A program made the position numbers and the translations under genes. A stretch of 10,637 nucleotides of DNA from an uncultured Clostridia bacterium (GTDB lineage Bacteria > Bacillota > Clostridia > Christensenellales > Aristaeellaceae), in assembly GCA_934643535.1 (NCBI GenBank), contig CAKUCE010000095.1, positions 1 through 10,637 of the forward strand. The letters are read 5' to 3'. How positions within the stretch are numbered: the stretch's first letter is position 1; each line of letters opens with the position of its first letter. This document shows, one piece after another, positions 7,158-10,637 of this stretch. The notes beneath the pieces are model-generated. The model did no database searches. It saw nothing but the letters and a program-made list of their open reading frames with translations, and had not been told where the DNA came from.

Positions 7158-7252
7158 CCGGCGCCAAAGCAGCCTGAGCTTCTCCTTCATCTGTTTTGAC
7201 GGACTTCCGCTGCAGGCGGGAGCATAAAAAGCCAACAGGCAATGCGATAAAC

Positions 7253-7308
7253 GCCCTCTCGTTGCGGCGCTGCTGAAGAAGCGGCGCCGCGGCGGGAGGG
7301 CTGTTTTG
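7253..7308 (+). terminator. Strong Rho-independent terminator of the decarboxylase operon
   Basis: Positions 7253-7273 pair with 7281-7301 in an uninterrupted stem of about 21 bp, including four G-U wobbles, with a 7-nt TGAAGAA loop. TGTTTTG follows. It lies about 95 nt after the oadA stop codon and before the next promoter. The 7158-7252 stretch before it shows no gene. Confidence 0.88.
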
Positions 7309-7377
7309 TGTCTGGGCGGCGCTCATGAGATTCTCAGAAACGTTTTATCATTTCTTCAAGCATTCTGAGCGGGAATG

Positions 7378-7386
7378 TGGTATGCT
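7378..7386 (+). promoter_or_regulatory. Candidate extended -10 promoter for the DUF4342/two-component unit
   Basis: TGGTATGCT is an extended -10 element (TG, one base, TATGCT) located 34 nt before the GTG start at 7421. Transcription would begin near 7393. No good -35 box is present at the right distance, though extended -10 promoters can do without one. If correct, it rules out the in-frame ATG at 7382 as the start. Confidence 0.4.
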
Positions 7387-7420
7387 GGATGCGTCAAAAA
7401 AGACGGAAGGAGACGAGACT

Positions 7421-8032
7421 GTGGCGAGGTACACCATTGAAGATATAGAGATTTTGCGTAAAAAAAGCGGCATCACCTACGAGGAGGCCGTGAACCTGCT
7501 GGAATATCACGACGGCAGTCTGGCGCGGTCGCTGGTGGATCTGGAACGAAACGGCCGTCTGAAGGGCGAGGGAAAAAACGCGCCTGTCAGCGGCGGTTTT
7601 CACGGGGTGATGGATTTCCTTTTGCGGCTGCATTTGAAGATTACCAAGGGCGATACCTGCATCGTCAACTTGAACGCGCTGGTGATGATCGTGGCGGTGC
7701 TGGCCGCTCCCTATCTGGTGCTGGCCGGGATCATTCTGGCGCTGGTGCTGGGGTATAAGATCCGTCTGATACGCGGCGCGGCTGATTCCGTGGAGGAAAT
7801 GCTGAAGACCGCCCGGAAAAACGTCCGGGAGACGGTCAGCCGCTTTGCGCAGGAGTCAGGGAAAGAAGCGGGACAGGCCGGGAATGAGAAAAACGATCCT
7901 CCGAAGGCGGAAACGCCCCGGAATCGTCAGCCTGCCAGCGGGACCACGCCGGTGAACGTTCAGTTTCCCGGCGGCGCTACGGTGGATGTGCGGGAGGATC
8001 AGGACGGCTATCACGAGGCGGAAATTCGATAA
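7421..8032 (+). CDS. UBA-like/DUF4342-type small membrane protein
   Basis: The protein has 203 residues and its molecular function is unknown. Residues about 5-43 (TIEDIEILRKKSGITYEEAV and onward) resemble the three-helix UBA/TS-N fold of EF-Ts and NAC proteins. Residues about 60-115 resemble DUF4342: a segment LHLKITKGDTCIVNLNALV followed by a hydrophobic stretch (about 86-112) that could form one membrane helix or a hairpin, ending in a basic KIRLIRG. The tail (about 120-203) is charged and probably flexible, with a short conserved-looking end around VQFPGGATVDV. The start is GTG at 7421 because GGAAGGAG lies 8 nt upstream; an in-frame ATG at 7382 has no comparable site and overlaps the predicted promoter. 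It is followed after 37 nt by a response regulator and sensor kinase in the same direction, which suggests a link to envelope sensing. That link is inference. Confidence 0.75.
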   Translation: MARYTIEDIEILRKKSGITYEEAVNLLEYHDGSLARSLVDLERNGRLKGEGKNAPVSGGFHGVMDFLLRLHLKITKGDTCIVNLNALVMIVAVLAAPYLVLAGIILALVLGYKIRLIRGAADSVEEMLKTARKNVRETVSRFAQESGKEAGQAGNEKNDPPKAETPRNRQPASGTTPVNVQFPGGATVDVREDQDGYHEAEIR

Positions 8033-8054
8033 GGTTTTTATCAGGGCATAGGGG

Positions 8055-8061
8055 AAAGGGG
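8055..8061 (+). promoter_or_regulatory. Shine-Dalgarno site before tandem TTG start codons
   Basis: AAAGGGG precedes two adjacent TTG codons at 8067 and 8070, with spacings of 5 and 8 nt. No ATG or GTG is available at the correct N-terminus, so the regulator must start at one of these TTG codons. The second gives the common MSKILIVEDE N-terminus. Confidence 0.6.
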
Positions 8062-8069
8062 CGCTTTTG

Positions 8070-8756
8070 TTGAGTAAGATTCTGATCGTGGAGGACGAAG
8101 CCAAGATCGCGCGTTTTGTTACGCTGGAGCTGGAGCATGAGGGCTATGAGGTGAAAAGCGCCTGCGACGGGCGCTCCGGCCTGCAGCTCTGTCTGGACTG
8201 GAAGCCGGATCTGCTGATTCTGGATCTGATGCTGCCGGAGCTGAGCGGCATCGAGGTGTGCCGCCGCCTGCGCCAGCAGAGCGACGTGCCCATCATCATG
8301 CTCACCGCCAAGGATGACGTCAGCGATAAGGTCATGGGGCTGGACATGGGCGCGGACGACTATATGACCAAGCCCTTCGCCATTGAAGAGCTGCTGGCCC
8401 GCATCCGGGTGGCGCTGAAAAAACATCGGGCGGATACGGCGCAGAGCACCGGGGCCAGAAGCGCCGGAAAGCTGCACATGGAACCGGCCAGCTACAGCGC
8501 GGGCTATGGCGACGAGCCCATCAGCCTGACCAAGAAGGAATTCGATCTGCTGAATTACCTGTGGCAGCACGAAAATACCGCCATTACCCGGGACGATCTT
8601 CTGACCAATGTATGGGGCTACGAATTTACGGGCGACACCAACATCGTGGACGTGTATATCCGCTATCTGCGCCAGAAGATCGACGACCGCTTCGGTATCA
8701 AGACCATCCACACCATCCGTGCCGTGGGGTATATGTTCCGTTATGAGCAGGAGTAA
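8070..8756 (+). CDS. OmpR/PhoB-family response regulator
   Basis: This 228-residue transcription factor is the output half of a two-component system. The receiver domain (about 2-115) has the acidic pair Glu8/Asp9 in ILIVEDE, the phosphoacceptor Asp52 in LILDLMLPE, the switch threonine Thr79 in MLTAKDD and Lys101 in TKPF, so all signalling residues are present. A linker (about 117-140) leads to a winged-helix DNA-binding domain (about 140-226) with ISLTKKEFDLLNYL, NVWGYEF, VDVYIRYLRQKID and TIRAVGYMF. The gene uses a rare TTG start; 8067 is the alternative. Its 3' end overlaps the kinase gene by 14 nt, so the two are probably translationally coupled. The target genes are unknown. Confidence 0.95.
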   Translation: MSKILIVEDEAKIARFVTLELEHEGYEVKSACDGRSGLQLCLDWKPDLLILDLMLPELSGIEVCRRLRQQSDVPIIMLTAKDDVSDKVMGLDMGADDYMTKPFAIEELLARIRVALKKHRADTAQSTGARSAGKLHMEPASYSAGYGDEPISLTKKEFDLLNYLWQHENTAITRDDLLTNVWGYEFTGDTNIVDVYIRYLRQKIDDRFGIKTIHTIRAVGYMFRYEQE

Positions 8757-10302
8757 ACAGAAAACCGCCGTCACGCTGGACGGCGAAACCGTGGAGACCG
8801 AAAATTCCCTGCTGGGGCGGCTCCATACCCGGATCGAAGAACTGGAAGCCCAGCAGGAGGCGGAAAAACAGGCGCGGCAGGAACGGAAGGAACAGCGGCG
8901 GCAGCAAAAGCCCTCCGAGCGGCTGGTGACTGCGCTGAACCGGATGTCCCGCCGGGTGCATGGCGCGGTGATGGGCCTTTTGAGCAACCTGCGCCTCTCT
9001 CTGGTGCTGCGGGTGGCGCTGTATGCCAGCGGCCAGCTGCTGCGAACGACGCTGCCCATGCTGCTGATCGTGAGCGTGGCGTTTTTCGCCGCGCAGGGCC
9101 CTGCACTGGATCGGTCTATCGACCGGGTGCTGGCGGAGCAGCCCGCTCAAGAGAGCGCTTATGAGCCCGAGCAGTTGAAGGATCAACCCTTTTCAGCGGT
9201 ATATGTGCTGGAAACGCCGCTGGAGGACGATCTGCGGGGATGGCCCCAGCGGGTCAGCCTGTTCTTTTCGGAGATTCGTCAGGGGTCCCGGGTTCTTCTG
9301 TATGAAAACACCATTCTGGGCGGAACCGTGTTCGTTTGGGAATTGAGCGAGCCGCTGCGCATTCTGTCGGTGCTTTTGTGGACGCTGCTGGCGATTGACC
9401 TTCTGCGGGTGGGGTATTTCATCCGCCACCGGAAGCGGCTGAACCAGAAGGTGCTCAAACCCATCACCGACATGGCCGAGACCGCCGCCACGCTGAGCGC
9501 CAACAACCTGAGCGACCGCATCAGCGTGGAGGGCACCAAGAATGAATTGAAGGATCTGGCGCTGGTCATCAACGGCATGCTGGACCGGATCGAGCTGAGC
9601 TACAACAGCCAGAAGCAGTTTGTCAGCGACGCTTCTCACGAGCTGCGCACGCCCATCGCCGTTATTCAGGGCTATATAAGCATGCTGCAGCGGTGGGGAA
9701 AGACCGACCCGGCGGTGCTGGACGAGGGCATTGCCGCCATTGCGCAGGAAACGGCCAGTATGAAGGAGCTGGTGGAGCGCCTGCTGTTTTTGGCCCGCCA
9801 CGACAAAAAAACGCTGCTGCTGGAAATGGAGGACTTCGACCCTCTGGAGATCATGAGCGAGCTTCACCGCGAGGCAAAGCTGCTGTCGTCGGAGCATACC
9901 TTTGCCCTGACGCCCGCTGAAAACGCCATGATCCATGGGGACAAGGGCATGATGAAGCAGTTGATGCGGATCCTGCTGGATAATGCCATCAAGTACACGC
10001 CCGCAGGCGGAAGCATCACGCTTGGCATGAAGAACAATGGCAATACCTGCGTTCTGAGCGTAAAGGACACGGGCGCGGGCATCGCTCCCAAGGATCTGGG
10101 CAAGATCTTCGACCGCTTCTATCGCTGCGACGAAGCGCGCAAATCCCAGCAGAGCGGGCACGGGCTGGGCCTGTCCATCGCCCGGATCATCGCCGCGGCC
10201 CACGGCGGCAAGATCACCGTGCGCAGCAAGGTGGGCGCCGGAACCACTTTTTCCGTGATGATACCGACGCTTCAGCAGGACGGTAAGGGGGATAAGCAAT
10301 GA
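8743..10302 (+). CDS. HAMP-containing sensor histidine kinase
   Basis: This 519-residue membrane kinase is the predicted partner of the upstream regulator. Domains in order are an N-terminal cytoplasmic region with a highly charged coiled coil (about 23-56), TM1 (about 103-122), an extracytoplasmic loop of about 83 residues, TM2 (about 206-226), HAMP (about 222-286), HisKA with His299 in SDASHELRTPIAV, and HATPase_c. The ATPase shows the N box (Asn414 in LLDNAIKYTP), the G1 box (Asp442 in DTGAGI), the F box (IFDRFYR) and the G2 box (GHGLGLS, 472-478), so it looks catalytically complete. The ATG at 8743 is chosen because it lies just inside the end of the regulator gene. The frame stays open upstream to 8608, but only as a shadow of the regulator. 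A roughly 100-residue cytoplasmic N-terminus before TM1 is longer than usual for this class. The ligand is unknown. Confidence 0.95.
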   Translation: MSRSKQKTAVTLDGETVETENSLLGRLHTRIEELEAQQEAEKQARQERKEQRRQQKPSERLVTALNRMSRRVHGAVMGLLSNLRLSLVLRVALYASGQLLRTTLPMLLIVSVAFFAAQGPALDRSIDRVLAEQPAQESAYEPEQLKDQPFSAVYVLETPLEDDLRGWPQRVSLFFSEIRQGSRVLLYENTILGGTVFVWELSEPLRILSVLLWTLLAIDLLRVGYFIRHRKRLNQKVLKPITDMAETAATLSANNLSDRISVEGTKNELKDLALVINGMLDRIELSYNSQKQFVSDASHELRTPIAVIQGYISMLQRWGKTDPAVLDEGIAAIAQETASMKELVERLLFLARHDKKTLLLEMEDFDPLEIMSELHREAKLLSSEHTFALTPAENAMIHGDKGMMKQLMRILLDNAIKYTPAGGSITLGMKNNGNTCVLSVKDTGAGIAPKDLGKIFDRFYRCDEARKSQQSGHGLGLSIARIIAAAHGGKITVRSKVGAGTTFSVMIPTLQQDGKGDKQ

Positions 10303-10328
10303 AAAAACGGGAGCGAACAGCTCCCGTT
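10302..10328 (-). terminator. Hairpin copy 1: terminator for minus-strand transcripts
   Basis: The arms ACGGGAGC (10307-10314) and GCTCCCGT (10320-10327) close a GAACA loop, and A10306-T10328 extends the stem to 9 bp. The A-run at 10302-10307 becomes a U6 tail when read on the minus strand, so this is a good terminator for the converging minus-strand gene. On the plus strand no U-run follows. It touches the stop codon of the sensor kinase. Confidence 0.65.
10307..10328 (+). repeat. 22-bp self-complementary direct repeat, copy 1
   Basis: This 22-bp stretch is identical to 10486-10507. Each copy is itself a hairpin with 8-bp arms and a GAACA loop. The two copies are 179 bp apart, start to start, in the same orientation, and flank a cluster of other palindromes. 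Confidence 0.9.
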
Positions 10329-10367
10329 CAGATTGTCGAAAAAAAACCAGACCGGTTGTCATTGCCC

Positions 10368-10462
10368 GCGAACAGCGCTTCGCTGGTTCGCTGGAAAAAT
10401 GCTGCGGCATAAGGCTTAGGGGCTCCGCCCCTAAAACCCCGGCAGGAGGCAGTGCCTCCTGC
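10368..10462. repeat. Cluster of three intergenic palindromes (REP-like)
   Basis: Three hairpins stand in a row. 10368-10391 pairs GCGAAC/AGCG with CGCTGGTTCGC around a 3-nt loop with one bulged G. 10416-10434 is a perfect 8-bp stem (TTAGGGGC, loop TCC). 10442-10462 is a perfect 9-bp stem (GCAGGAGGC, loop AGT). TTTTT at 10471-10475 follows. Stacked GC-rich palindromes between convergent genes resemble dispersed repetitive extragenic elements, but copy number elsewhere cannot be judged from one window. Confidence 0.55.
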
Positions 10463-10485
10463 ACCTCCACTTTTTCAGTAATTTG

Positions 10486-10507
10486 ACGGGAGCGAACAGC
10501 TCCCGTT
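10486..10507 (+). repeat. 22-bp self-complementary direct repeat, copy 2
   Basis: This is the second identical copy of the element at 10307-10328. The flanking bases differ (G before it here, A before copy 1), so the exact identity stops at 22 bp. Confidence 0.9.
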
Positions 10508-10509
10508 TT
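10486..10509 (+). terminator. Hairpin copy 2: plus-strand terminator after the two-component unit
   Basis: The same 8-bp stem and GAACA loop are followed here by TTTT and then C. The U-tail is short, so efficiency may be moderate. It is the best candidate terminator for the sensor kinase transcript, about 185 nt after its stop codon. Confidence 0.6.
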
Positions 10510-10542
10510 CAATTTGGCCAAAAAACTCGTCTGCGGCGATCT

Positions 10543-10637
10543 CTACTCCCGCTGCTCGGCCAGCACATCATCCGCCGTCCGGCGAAGAAGCGCCAGCAGT
10601 TCCGGCTCGACGGCTTCATCGCCGTCGGGCACGAAGG
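10543..10637 (-). CDS. C-terminal end of an unidentified minus-strand gene (partial)
   Basis: Thirty codons plus a TAG stop (10543-10545) are open on the minus strand and run out of the window. The visible product ends EPELLALLRRTADDVLAEQRE. The case for coding is the G/C-rich third positions typical of the other genes here and a plausible acidic, helical composition. The plus strand of the same stretch would give an implausible Ser-rich peptide. The piece is too short to name a family. The gene converges on the sensor kinase, and copy 1 of the hairpin provides its likely terminator. Confidence 0.6.
   Translation of the reverse strand, partial: FVPDGDEAVEPELLALLRRTADDVLAEQRE

Noticed and set aside
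7148..7162. 6-bp hairpin over the oadA stop codon
   Set aside because: GCCGGT/ACCGGC is short and has no U-run. The strong terminator at 7253-7308 explains the operon end.
4252..7235. Long minus-strand open frames of 500 and 704 codons opposite oadB and oadA
   Set aside because: Both have the same His/Gln/Asp-rich shadow composition and cover well-supported plus-strand genes with all key catalytic residues. No ribosome binding sites or domains support them.
7325..7420. Extended N-terminus for the DUF4342 protein from 7325 or 7382
   Set aside because: The sequence upstream of 7421 overlaps the extended -10 element and has no good ribosome binding site, while 7421 has GGAAGGAG at the right distance.
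10303..10542. Possible CRISPR array, because of the repeated hairpin
   Set aside because: There are only two copies, 179 bp apart, with no regular spacers and no cas genes. Each copy behaves as a terminator hairpin.

Overview
The window looks like chromosomal DNA from a GC-rich, anaerobic member of the Firmicutes, probably a Clostridia relative such as an Oscillospiraceae-type gut bacterium. The pointers are the biotin-dependent Na+ decarboxylase operon, clear Shine-Dalgarno sites with occasional GTG and TTG starts, strong G/C preference at third codon positions, and a UBA-like/DUF4342 gene beside an OmpR-type two-component pair. The genus cannot be fixed from this sequence alone.

Layout. 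(1) 16-1767: pyrG (CTP synthase) with a near-consensus sigma-A promoter, a U-run just downstream of the predicted start site, and a perfect hairpin terminator. (2) 1768-1956: AT-rich spacer with a dyad. (3) 1957-7308: a five-gene plus-strand operon ending in a strong terminator. It encodes an acyl-CoA-type carboxyltransferase (12S/MmdA-like), a small membrane subunit (OadG/MmdD-like), a biotin carrier protein (1.3S-like), the Na+-pumping beta subunit (OadB) and an oxaloacetate/pyruvate-type carboxyltransferase lacking its own biotin domain (OadA/5S-like). (4) 7378-10302: a second plus-strand unit with a UBA-like/DUF4342 membrane protein, a response regulator and a sensor kinase overlapping the regulator by 14 nt. 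(5) 10303-10542: a convergent intergenic region packed with palindromes, including a 22-nt self-complementary hairpin present twice as a direct repeat. (6) 10543-10637: the C-terminal end of a minus-strand gene running out of the window.

How the genes may work together. The five-gene operon contains the parts of two kinds of machine: the Propionibacterium transcarboxylase (12S + 5S + 1.3S, moving CO2 between an acyl-CoA and pyruvate) and the Na+-translocating decarboxylases (alpha, beta, gamma/delta, biotin carrier). One biotin carrier and one Na+ pump appear to be shared by two carboxyltransferases. The 12S-like subunit has altered active-site motifs, so its substrate is uncertain, and the pump subunit carries a repeat-containing insert while keeping the Na+/carboxybiotin residues I know from Klebsiella OadB. 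This operon is the most interesting part of the window. The rest is largely ordinary housekeeping and regulation, apart from the duplicated terminator hairpins at the right-hand end.
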